Part shown: piece after piece, positions 22,057-32,351 of the stretch
How the letters are laid out: every line of letters begins with the position of its first letter
Numbering within the stretch: the first letter of the stretch is position 1
Source of the DNA: Roridomyces roridus
Taxonomy: Eukaryota; Basidiomycota; Agaricomycetes; Agaricales; Mycenaceae
Assembly: GCA_029378245.1 (NCBI GenBank)
Contig: JARKIF010000001.1
Span: 1,922,001-1,986,000 of the forward strand
Reading direction: 5' to 3'
DNA: 64,000 nt
Translations under genes and position numbers: made by a program
Notes under the pieces: generated by a model
Seen by the model: only the letters and a program-made list of their open reading frames with translations
Databases searched by the model: none
Told to the model about the DNA's origin: nothing

Positions 22057-23170
22057 TTAAGAAGGGGGATTGGCAACAGCCTCCGTCTCAGCGGATTCCT
22101 CAGGCGGAGCGACTTCAGTTGATTCCGCAGCCGTGGATTCTTCAGCAGGTTTGTCGTCTGCAACAGAAAGATCCGGAAAATACTCAGGAATGAGTGTCCT
22201 GTTGGCCGTAAGAGACAAAGAATGGAACGGCCAGCAGCACGTACTCGTAGACCTCCTTGTCCTTGTTACTCCAGACCACGAAAATCACACGGTCGAGCTA
22301 GATATGATGATGAGCTCGAAAGTCGCAGAATAACCCCAGTCTTGCCTTGCTGCCAACGTCAGATTCGCAAAAGCGTCGAGCCAGATCGAGGGCGATGTGG
22401 GTCGCATCTTCTATAGGATATCCGTATATCCCTGTAGAAATCGACGGAAAGGCCTAGGAACAGAATGAGTCTGAACTATCCAATGCAGAATTCTTACAAT
22501 ATGTTTCAAGTCATTCTCGACTGCCAGATTCAAACTTGTCTGATAGCACGATTCGAGTTGTTGCGCCCGAGTTTCGATATCCGAGCGCGAATATATTGGC
22601 CCGACAGTGTGGATGATACGTTTCCTGGGTTCAGTATTCGGTCGTGTGCCAGGCGATGTTGAAAAGACGACGAACGAAGGGAGCTTGTAAGCGCCAGTAA
22701 TCTTGGACTCGCCTGTCTCGCATCCATCGAGTGTCTTGCATTCTTCATACAGCTCGTCCCCTGCCGCGGCATGAATGGCGCCATCGACTCTTACGCGAAT
22801 CTCTAAGTCCTCCGTCGGTGATACAGAGAAAGAACGAACCTCCGCCGCCACCTATCCGTCGCGTCGCGTTAAAACACGAGCACAAAAGCTAAGACGCGCA
22901 CCTAAGAGACTCCGATTTGCGGCATTCACGATGCCATCGACCTCCATCACAGTAATGTCCCCTTGACTGGAAGCATGTCAAGAATACAAGCAATTGACTC
23001 GTCGCTCGTCCTCACAAGAGACAGATCCGGTCCAAGTACTCTGCATTCGGCTGGTACCGTTGTTTCGCGGGAGCCTTGAGGACGCCATCCTGGTACAACT
23101 GGCGGACGGTCTTGATATCGGCCAATTTCACAACCGCGGCGTTTTCAGAGTCGGAATTCGAGTCAGACAT
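22057..23170 (-). CDS. Macro-domain protein (ADP-ribosyl hydrolase type)
   Basis: Macro-domain protein of the MacroD / O-acetyl-ADP-ribose deacetylase type, which binds or removes ADP-ribose. The start at 23170 gives MSDSNSDSENAAVVKLADIK. After introns the core reads KGDITVMEVDGIVNAANRSL and GGGGVDGAIHAAAG, the ADP-ribose pocket, then TGESKITGAYKLPS, RIIHTVGPIY, and FPSISTGIYGYPIEDATHIA, the family's phosphate-binding loop. The C-terminal extension is acidic and Ala/Glu-rich and ends EAVANPPS. The exon order fits a complete gene. Its 3' end overlaps a duplicated segment whose other copy follows the intact oxoprolinase gene. Local substrate is unknown. Confidence 0.85.
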
Positions 23171-23368
23171 GTTGTGAACAAACGATTGTGAGGAACGAAG
23201 GCAAAGTATCAAGTACAAATGATTTCGTAATACATGCAACAGGGGAACCGCCCGAGCTCCCGCCGCCCGGAAGTGTGTAGAGAGTGGATAGTTTACGTAT
23301 AAAGGTGCTGCGTAGCATGCACATTAATCCGAGTTATAAAGCTGTAAATAAATAAAAAAGTAAGGTCG

Positions 23369-24986
23369 TCATGAGCGGGGACTGTGTGACCGCCGGGGCA
23401 TTTCAGGTAAGTTGGAGACGTGGTAGTCGGGCATGGGCGAGCCAGTCTGTGATCGCTCGGCCATGGTGACTGTTTGTGAGGGGGCCAATGTCCGCTCCGT
23501 GTCAGCTGAGCCGACGGTGACAATCGGCTGATTGTGAGGATAATAAGACATCCTCCTTGAGTTGGCAAAGTCGTAGACAGTGAACCTGGGAAGATGTCAA
23601 GATGTGGCTGAATCGTTGCCGAGAGATTCCTACTTTTCTTCAAGTTCTCGCAGCTCGGGCTTCAGCTTATCCAGGTCGGCATTGGCCTTTCGTTTCGTAT
23701 GAGTGAGTGGTTTTTCGACCATGAGGAATTCGTCGAGTTCGTGAGAGACATCAAAGTTGGCTCCTTTCGTCTGCGGAGGTATCAGCGAAACGACAGAAGA
23801 ACGAACATGACAACGGACGTCGGGAACGAATGGCGGCTCAGCCTCCTTAAGTTCCAGGGTGTCCCAGTCGATGGCAGCAAACCAGGGGTGCGTCTTGATA
23901 TCCTCCAGACCTTGGCCGTCTGGTCGACAACCGAGCCGGGTCGCAGGGTCCTTGTCCAGCCAGCCCTTCAATGCCTTGAGACATGAATCCGAAACCTTGG
24001 ATCTACAGTCCTCCGGGAATTTTAGCGGGTCTTTGATGATGGACTGTGTCATGCGCTCCGACGTCTTGCCGTCAAACGGACGTTTGTGGAAGAGCAGCTC
24101 GTATGCAGTAACACCGAGGCTCCACCAATCGACAGCCCATGAATAACCCTTGCGATCAACCACCTGGGGCGCCATGTAAGCCATTGATCCAGCGACACTC
24201 GTGTGTAACCGCCGTTCGGAGTAGTGAATGGCAACCTGTCCGTAGCGACGTGAGATAAATATAATATGGGAAAGGAGGGTATGCGCACGTTGAAGTCAGT
24301 AATGTGGGCATGCCCCTCGGCGTCCAAAAGAATGTTGTCGGGCTTCAAGTCGCGGTGTATTATCTTGGAGCGGTGGAGGTATTCGAGGCCGCAGGAAAGC
24401 TCCGCCATCCAGAAGCACACGACTTTCTCCTGAATGGCTCCTCTGCGTTCGAGGTGGACTGCAAACCAGAGCATGAGGGTTGTTCCCTTGACAAACATAG
24501 AGAGCACATACATCGCAGGTCACCCCCGAGCATCACTTCCCTTCGTCAGCCTTCCTCGAAAAGCTAAAAGACAGCACGCACAATCCAACACAAAGAAGCA
24601 ATTCTCATCATCTTGGAAGGCGTATCGCAAGTTAACGATGAAGGGATGGTCGATCTGCAATAGGAATTGGAGCGCGTGCTTGGCGCAGAATAGATTTCAC
24701 CACGGACCTCTTCAAGCAAGCGCCGCTCTTGAATGACATTGGCTACTGCCTTTTGTCTGATGCATCGTGCCTTGTCAATGTACTGCGAACGGTTTCAGCG
24801 GCGGACATGGAGACGAGGGGCGGGCCGCACCTTGAGGGCATACAGCTTTTTGGTTGGCTTGTGTTCGACGACGCGGACCTTTCCAAAGGCACCCTTCCCG
24901 ACTGCGCGGTGAAGGTCGAAATGGTAGAGCGTTACTTCGGCAGTATAGTCGACAGGCTCGGACAGGCAGCAGCAGACGGCGCCCAT
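23369..24986 (-). CDS. STK32/YANK-type AGC protein kinase
   Basis: Serine/threonine kinase. The N-terminus [13 protein letters not shown] combines Gly2 with three cysteines, a pattern expected for myristoylation and palmitoylation, so plasma-membrane anchoring is inferred. The glycine loop is VGKGAFGKV and the Lys strand is KLYALK. The catalytic loop is HRDLKPDN and the metal loop reads ITDFN, not DFG, as in animal STK32 (YANK) kinases. [20 protein letters not shown] marks the APE-like region with PQ in place of PE. The kinase C-lobe ([20 protein letters not shown]) is complete, followed by a tail ending [10 protein letters not shown]. Several introns split the N-lobe. The start is fixed by the MGAVCCC motif; the upstream frame is open but lacks conserved features. 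Confidence 0.85.
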
Positions 24987-25325
24987 AATGCACCAGCGAA
25001 AAGAGAGTGAAGGAGGAATTAAGGAGAGGGGAGCCCGGAACAGGTACGAGGTACAAAATAGGCGAGTGATCACCTGATTGACAGCTCCTCCTTTAGGCAC
25101 AAACTGGAGACAAAGTACAAGGCTGCCTTCTTCTCAATCCTTTGCCTCTTTGTTTCCAATACAGCCTCGCAGGCCTCGTGTCCTGTAGCCCAGAAGCCGA
25201 GAGGAATTTTGCAGAATTAATATTTCTAAAGCAGCGGAACTAAAAGTAAAATAGATCACAACCCATGTGCCGTTGTCAGACTCCATTAACGACCACCTGC
25301 TTGTCGGCTGTTGTGGTAGTACGCC

Positions 25326-28300
25326 ATGGACCACGAAGAACAGGCCTCTCTCCTTGCTCCGACTCCCTCTCTCCTTGCCACCGTACCTGTTTTCCCTCTC
25401 ATCCCGGCACTCAAGCATGATATTGTGAGTTTTTTCCCCAAAGCCCCAGTCCCTCTTGGTACTACGTACGAACGAGGGATTGGTCCCAGTCTACGCCTAA
25501 CGCGACGTCTTAGAGAAACACTATTGATTCCGCCCTGTCCTGGGATCAGCTCTGCGCCTCCGATGTCAATTTCTCCATAAGTGTGTGTCCCCGATCCATC
25601 GGGCACTCCATTTTCTCAACCGCTCGTTTGCAGTTCGCCCAATTGTTCTCAAATATGCAAAGCTCAAAAATCTCGCCATCGTCTACGCGTGTCTTGTCGT
25701 CAGAGTATGGATCAATCGTATTGCTGCGACATCCGACCAACTGTTTTATAGGCCTACTTTTTGCAAGAATCTGAGGACGATCTCGCGTACGCCGGAGTGA
25801 TGCTAAGTCGCGTGAGTCGACCGACGCATCGCCCTTAATCTCCACTAACGACAGCCAGGCGACATTGTGCGAGATATTAGCCATGAAGCTCCTGAGCCAT
25901 TTCGCGTCAAATCACATTGAGCTTGTTGCTGTCTTGACTACCACATGGAGCCCGCTCGCAGGTGCGCCTCAAGAAGTCGTGCAAGAAGTCAAGTCGGTGC
26001 TGGGAAACAACGCCAACGTGAATGATGCCCAAAGTGCTCTCGAAATGGCCATCTCTACGCAAGCCAAACGATTCATTGCCTCGCCCGTCTCCCAAAAGGT
26101 CATCAACGACATTTACTCGGGCCGCGTTGTCTTCTCTACTGCTCCTGTCCGTTCCATGCTCGCAGACAACTACAAGCCGAGAGGTATAACCATATACAAC
26201 ACTCGCGACGCGCCTTTTCTCGATCACTACCGTCTGAGGGTTCCTAAATACGGTGCGCGCCGACCGTTTCCTTCCGGGAAACATTAACCCCTTGTGCGAA
26301 GGTGCAATACTAGAATTCCTCAACTTCGGTTTTTTTTTTCTTGTATGTCATTTGACAACTGCTCACCATGGTACAGCGTGTCTCTTGATCACTTTTGTCC
26401 TGTGTCTTGCGAGTTGGTTACTCCGTTCCCGGGCCTGGGCATCTATTTAACCTCTTTTGCTCAGACAAGGACGTGGAAAAATTTACTATTTGGGAGACCA
26501 TATTCTGCATTTTCGGAGCTGCATTCGTGAGTTTGTGCCATACTGAGATCACCACCTCACCGCTGCCCAGATTCTCGAGGAATATACCGCAAGCGCCGAA
26601 CATGGTTGGATCATATACATCGCGAACGTATGCATCTCAACTGCGTCTACTCCGTCCATTCTCAACACACACAGATCTGGAACGCCTTTGATACATCGTT
26701 CTGCTTCATATCGCTCTGCTATATCGTGATTCGCGTCAAAGGTCTTTCTTACGGGGATCACGACGCCTCTGCTCTGGCTTTTGACATCCTCGCATGCGGT
26801 GCCTGCATTCTCTTTCCTAGATTAGCCTTTTTCGCGGTCTCCAACAATGTCGTTGTGCTGTACTGGATTCAGCATGGGTTATTTTCATATCCTGACTTTC
26901 TACATCCAGATCGCTGCGCGCCATGATCATCGAATTCTTGTTCTTTATGACGATTGCTGCAATATGCTTCTCGGGTTTACTTTTCACGCTCTGGACCCTC
27001 AGCAAAGGCACATGGGCCCTGCAATCTATCGCCTGGCTCATGGTACAAATCTGGTAACACATTGTATTTTTTGTTTCAGACGGAGTTCAACCAGACCCAA
27101 CCAGGTTCGGGAACACGTACTTGTCGTTCGCACAAGCCAAAGCAGGTGCTTTCATGTATTTCCATCCAGATTTTTGACCCATTCGCAGTCTTTTCACCCC
27201 GTGTTTGGACCGGTATGTGGCAACCTCAGCTCGCGTGTGGCGTTTTTCAATTAACACTGACGGCTCTTCTCGCAGATTTTGATGACCTGTTTCGCCGCTC
27301 TTAGCAACGTAAGTCTCTGGCCAATGCTATTCCGTTCTATACTTATGGCACCAGACACTCCTCCTGACCAGTACGTTCGCAATTTTACCACTTTGGACTG
27401 ACTCCCATCGTCATTCTAGTCCTCATCTCTATCCTGTCAAACACTGTGGCGCGGATTGATGCAGTAAGTTGCCATGTACTTGCTCGATCCCCCGCGCTGA
27501 GGCCGGAATCAGAACGCCACCCAGGAGCATTTGTTTCAGTTTGCGATAGCCACGGTCGAAGGAGTGCAAGCGGACGCTCTCTTCTCATACCAGCCGCCGT
27601 TCAACCTGTTGGCCTTTGCCATCTTGAAGCCTGCCAGCTGGGTTGTCAGTCCGCGCACGTTGCATTCGCTGAATGTGTTCTTGATCAAACTCACGAGTTT
27701 CCCCATCTTGCTGGTAATTGGGTGCTACGAGCGGTATTTCGCAGCCGGGCAAATCATCCGAGAATCTTCCAAAGTAAGTAATGCCGATTCATGCCGTGCT
27801 ATTCTTGCAGCTCACTTGAATTGCAAGGACGCGGCACAAACCCTATTCAATTCCCTCCCGCGTGGGATCAAGAATATCCCGATCTTTGAGGCGCTCGTGG
27901 GCTCGACCTCCAACAATCTCTACGATGCAATATTTGATATAGATACACCGGCGGGTGTCGGGTTGTTCGAAGATTCTGACGACGACGACGTGCCCCATCT
28001 ACGCTCTGTGGCATCACGTGAAAGCCTGAACTCGACTCCTGGTGTTCGCCGCCGCCCGTCACGCGTGAGTCTTGCACCGCCACGGTCTCCCCGCCGCGGT
28101 GAGCGCAGCCCGTTGCGGCCGTTCAGCGGGGCCGGAATCGACGTGACCGTGAGTTCTGCGGAGGTGTCTTCTGGCGGGCGCAGTCCACTCGCCAGATTCT
28201 TTTCTACGGAGCCTTCTCACGCGCCTGTGGAAGCCAGCGTACAACGTATGGAGATGATGTTGGATTCTCTGCGCGAGTTGCCGGTGCATAGGTTAAAAGA

Positions 28301-28449
28301 TGAGATGCGGGAATTGCAGGTGCGTTTCGAACCCCCGTTTCCCGCTGCGTGTTTCTTAGTTGTTACAGGAACGGCAGGCACGCATTGAGCAATTGCTGCT
28401 GACTTTAACGCGGGGTTTGCGGTCCACAGATCCCAGTTTGCACAAGTAG
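25326..28449 (+). CDS. YVC1: Yvc1-like vacuolar TRP cation channel
   Basis: Fungal TRPY channel expected in the vacuolar membrane, releasing calcium on osmotic or mechanical stress. The start MDHEEQASLLAPTPSLLATV is followed by many short exons. Recognisable segments are LCEILAMKLLSHFASNHIEL, then ADNYKPRGITIYNT, and membrane helices including LAFDILACGACILFPRLAFF and MIIEFLFFMTIAAICFSGLL. The pore region reads WLMVQIWFGNTYLSFAQAK, with FHPVFGPILMTCFAALSNTL after it. The soluble tail includes SNTVARIDANATQEHLFQFA, then an acidic patch (FEDSDDDDV) and a C-terminal coiled-coil. One intron near 27146-27192 fits best as a GC...AG intron because GT choices break the frame. The gene looks intact. 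Confidence 0.85.
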
Positions 28450-28483
28450 TATCTTTATTGAAGTGTACAAGAAAGTATCGTAT

Positions 28484-29537
28484 TCACAACCTTTTGACTG
28501 ACCAGAACATCATATGAAAATCGGTGGTCGGGTTCAAAACCTTGCCTACGTTCCTCAGTGTTACTTGGACCTCGACCGTTCCCTGTTCGAATACACCTTG
28601 CCACATTTCGCGCCAGCTCTCGGGAGAATGGCAAAACATTTGTTTTCCACGAGAACCTGCCGTGTAGCCTTTCGTTGGCTGGCCACCATGGCACCCAAAG
28701 ATGATCGAGCCCGAACGCGGGGAAAGCAGACCAGTCAGCTTGCTGGCCAGTTCTAGTTGTTTGACTTGGCCGAACAAATGAAATAGGGACGCCGTGTGGA
28801 TTGCAGAAATACGTCCGCGGAGAGGGTTCAATGAATTTCCCAATGAGCGCAGATCCGGAACAGCGGGGTCCGGCAACTCGTCAGTGAGTGGGGTGCAAAG
28901 CTGAAGAAAGTCGGGGTCGAAGACGTCCCCTGGAACAAAAGTGGCGGGGAAAGACTCTGGAGTGGAGCGGAAGAGTTCATGGCCTAGATCCCAAAACTCT
29001 GGAAAGCACTTTGGTATAGTTCTACCAAGCGGAATGAAATGAAACGGACCTTGCCGCAGATCGCTTGCAATTAGATTCTCAGCTGGAAAGCCATCGCTGG
29101 CTATTTTCCTGAGGTCGTTCCCGACTGAAAGCGGGGTCATTCATTTTCGTAGGAATGCAATCATACTAACAGCAGCATCCGATGTCCAGAAGCAATGCGC
29201 CGGGAACGTTCCTGCCCAAGTCTAGGACATGCTCATATGCCGTTTTATTCTTGACTATCTTGAGCCTGGAAACATTCGAGAATAATGAAAAGGCAGACGC
29301 GCTATCGCAGACCTGATGAAGCCAAAACGCTTGATACAAGGATACGGGTAGACCTGGACAGCGTCAGTTGCTGTTGCATGGGCTATACGTTCCTCTTACC
29401 TCGACTGCCTTTTTCTGCATGGCCAACACATGGGTTTTCAATTCCTCTTCGTCTGTAATTCTGGTCTGGGATTTGAGAAATTCGAGTTCTTCGGGATCGA
29501 GCACAGAGTGGTGTTCCCGAGGCGGGCTTTCAGACAT
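28484..29537 (-). CDS. Class I SAM-dependent methyltransferase
   Basis: Putative methyltransferase of a family common in basidiomycetes. It starts MSESPPREHHSVLDPEELEF at 29537. A middle exon reads YEHVLDLGRNVPGALLLDIGCCVGNDLRKIASDGFPAENL when joined; the DIGCCVGNDL stretch is SAM-binding motif I. Following motifs are LIASDLRQ, FVPGDVFDPDFLQ and SAIHTASLFHLFGQVKQLEL, then LLSPRSGSIIFGCHGGQPTK. The C-terminus is FHMMFWSVKRL. Introns fall near 29140 and 29370. The substrate is unknown. Related genes sometimes lie in secondary-metabolite clusters, but the neighbours here do not suggest one. The stop is only 35 bases from the channel gene stop, so the two converge. Confidence 0.75.
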
Positions 29538-29846
29538 TCTCAGAATTGAGTTTGCTCGAGACGTAGTTAGGAGTACGTGTTCGCGGGTCTTGGGCGGAGT
29601 CGCGGAGCTGTGCCACATAGTCAGGCAGACGTCAATCGGTTCAGTGCACCATGTCGTGAGTCGTCGTCCAAATTTTCGAGCAGAGCAGCTGATAGATGAC
29701 TTTCTGGAGGTGGTTGCTTGACTTGTTTGATTTAAGTCGCCGCGAACCTCTCACACTCCCATCGTTCTTCTTCTGTGCATTACCTCCAGTATGCTCTGTT
29801 TTCTCTGCCCTTCAATCTTTTCACGTTCACAAGGTTGGTTTGTACT

Positions 29847-31057
29847 ATGCCACCAACGTTTTGGCTGTGCCTGGGGCCGAGGGCTTTCGTCTTTCGTCTC
29901 GCACTGCTGCCTGTGACCCTTTGCGCGGTTTATCGCGCCTTGTTCTCGACTTTGCCACGGGCCTATCTCCTCCTCTCCCAGATGGAGTGAAATATTTCAA
30001 TCAAGCCTGGACGGTGTGTGTGCAGACTTCGCGATCCATCCCTCTGACGGAATATAAATATAGCTGGCCATGTTCACTGTTTTCGCTCGTTCTCTGTACC
30101 GGACCTTCGGGTCGCAGCCGCGACGCAACACATCCCAACAGCCTGAGACGTATAAACGGCTCGCCCTCGATGCGGCTGACCTGACCTTCGGTCTTCGAGG
30201 CCTGGGTTGGAATTTCGCTGCCGACGCCAAGGTTCCCGCGTTTACTACACGACCGCTCCATCCCTACATCCGCTTGGGCTTTTTCGACTCTTGGGTCTGC
30301 AATCTTCCATATCATCGCCCTTGCAAGTGTCCCAATTGCCTCTCCGCACGCAATTGCTAACTTGTCCCCCCAGGATTTCCTGCAATACTTCTGCCAGTGC
30401 TTTGACTGGGAAGGCCTTGGCTCACCCAACGGCGGAAGTATCTACGACATGTCGTTGACGCCGCCCCTACGATACCTGCGTTCGACAACCATAACGTTCT
30501 TCAACGGACTGATCATTTACGGGTCCATTCAAATCGGACACGACCTCTTTGCCTTGATCGCGGTCCTCGTACTGCGCGTTTCATCCCCCGCAGACTGGCC
30601 GCCCATATTCGATTCGCCCTGGCTTGCTACGTCGCTAACGGAACTGTGGGCTGCGAGATGGCACCAAATCTTCCGCCAAGAGTTTGTGGCGCTCGGGGGT
30701 TGGCCGCTCGGTCTCGTCGCAGGACGCGTTGGCGCGGTGTTGGGTGTATTTTCCGTGTCGGGAATCCTGCACTTTGTGGGTCTTTGGGGAATGGGAATGG
30801 CGGACTTGAGGGTCTACTGTTTCTTCTTGATGATGGGCGTATGCGTTGTGCTCGAGGGAATGTGGAAAAAAATGACTGGGAGGCGCGTGGGTGGATGGCC
30901 GGGTCGGATTTGGGCGTGGACGCAAATCTTGTTCTGGGCTCATTTGTATATTGAGCCCTGGTGCCTCAGTGGGATAATGGCCTCGGTCTTTGTCCCGACG
31001 GCGATACGGCCTTCTGTTACATTGCATAGACTAATAGTCGACATACTACACGGTTAG
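29847..31057 (+). CDS. Wax synthase-like membrane acyltransferase, possible frameshift
   Basis: Multi-span protein with the wax synthase/MBOAT-like core: TELWAARWHQIFRQEF with its conserved His, followed by VSGILHFVGLWGMGMADLRV and several membrane helices. Middle exons read YFNQAWTLAMFTVFARSLYR after a gtgtgt...tatag intron, then LALDAADLTFGLRGLGWNF. Upstream, the hydrophobic segment RAFVFRLALLPVTLCAVYRA is in another frame from DFATGLSPPLPDGVKYFNQA. The two join only if one base is shifted near 29943, and I saw no intron that would do it. This may be a sequence error or an inactivating change. The start at 29847 (MPPTFWLCLGPRAFVF) is tentative. Family members acylate alcohols or terpenoid intermediates in the ER. 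Confidence 0.65.
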
Positions 31058-31059
31058 AA

Positions 31060-32283
31060 TTACAAGACTTTTAGTTTCTCCGTCACTTGTTCGAGTTCCA
31101 GCTCTTCCTTTGTGCGGAGTACCAATGCTTTGAGACCGTCCTCGCCCGATTCCTCGAGGAGGTCGAGAATGCCCGGCTCTCCACCAACAATTTGTCGCAC
31201 CCGATCCATAATGCTTTTCAATTCCATCCATTGGGGTCCAGTCAAGCCCGTCCATTCGCGAACCTTGGTCCCATTGAAAGCAGCTTTGAGACGGACTCTG
31301 TCCGCGTCTTCCTTGGCCAGTCGGTCAAACTCCTCCTTTCTGCCAAAATATTTCAAGGCGTGCTGGACCTGCTCGTCCTTGTCCAGGACACGACAGGATG
31401 TGTCGTGATGCTCCTTCTGCTCATTGACCCACTGCACGAATTCGGCGTACATTTTCCGTTCTGGATTGACCTTGGTGATTCCCTGGCCTTCTGATCTGAA
31501 TCTCATCGGGTCGAACAGGGAGGAGGTTGCGACCCATTGGAAGATTTCCGCTTTGGTTTCGAAACCAGCCTTCCACCGTTCCATCGATAATCCCATGTAT
31601 TTCACAATGTCGTCCATAGACTCTGACAATTGGAAGGGGGCCCGAGGAGGTTGCGGAATCTTTCAAGCTGATTACTATAGTGAACGGTAAATTGAGAAGA
31701 CAGACCTTTAAACCTTTGACGCCAAAGGCTAGATTTTTGTTGCGGGATATCAGCCCTAGGATCATCCCCAAATCTCCGTAGGAGTGGTGGAAGTTTATGC
31801 GCTCAAATGCTGCGCGGTCGGTACACACATGGACATCGACCTGGTAGTAGATGTCTGCCTGATTATCTTGAGCTGCTGCAGATCGACGTGCTTCTTCCTC
31901 TGCTCCATAACCTAGTTTCGACCATTCACCACGCTCAACCAACTAGCGAGGGGTTGAGGTGAAAGTGACTCGGAATGCCGTGTACTCACGCAAGCATAGT
32001 TGGAGGTCCGGTTACCCGCGGCGGGAATCACATACTTTGCATTGAGAGCCGCTTGGACTTGAGCATGCGGGACCTCGAGTGCCCTGGCATCCCGTGGCTC
32101 ACAGACGAGAAAGTCAACATCACCATGGTCCTGCTTTTCAGGTGCTTCAAATGGAGTGGACACGACAGAGTAGAGCGTCTCGAGACGCGGCGTCAAACGG
32201 TCCTTGACAGCGCGATAGACTGCAGGAGGAATGCGAGGAAACGCAGTGGAAGAAAGGGTCGATGCAAACGCGCTCCCGCCCAT
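31060..32283 (-). CDS. Polymerase-beta-type nucleotidyltransferase-fold protein
   Basis: Conserved fungal protein of unknown role. The first exon contains HGDVDFLVCEP and the second YYQVDVHVCTDRAAFERINF, an arrangement of Asp residues like that of polymerase-beta-type nucleotidyltransferases (hDhD, then a third Asp strand). The segment HSYGDLGMILGLISRNKNLA follows. The third exon starts IPQPPRAPFQLSESMDD after a gtctgt...gaaag intron and is mostly helical (FQWVATSSLFDPMRF, MYAEFVQWVNEQ, ALKYFGRKEEFDRLA). It begins 68 bases from the divergent gene at 32352 and ends only 2 bases from the wax synthase stop. Catalytic activity is inferred from motif spacing only. Confidence 0.65.
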
Positions 32284-32351
32284 GATTGTAGAAGAGAGTC
32301 AGAGTTGAATCAGAGTCACGCGCACCGCGCCTAATTAGCACCGCAACCACC

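Noticed and set aside
25134..25606. Minus-strand frames opposite the channel N-terminus
   Set aside because: They overlap the Yvc1-like gene start and the intergenic region, with no motif.
28484..31057. Secondary-metabolite cluster (methyltransferase plus acyltransferase)
   Set aside because: No core synthase, P450 or cluster regulator lies between 25 and 36 kb; the neighbours are a channel, eIF1A and unrelated genes.
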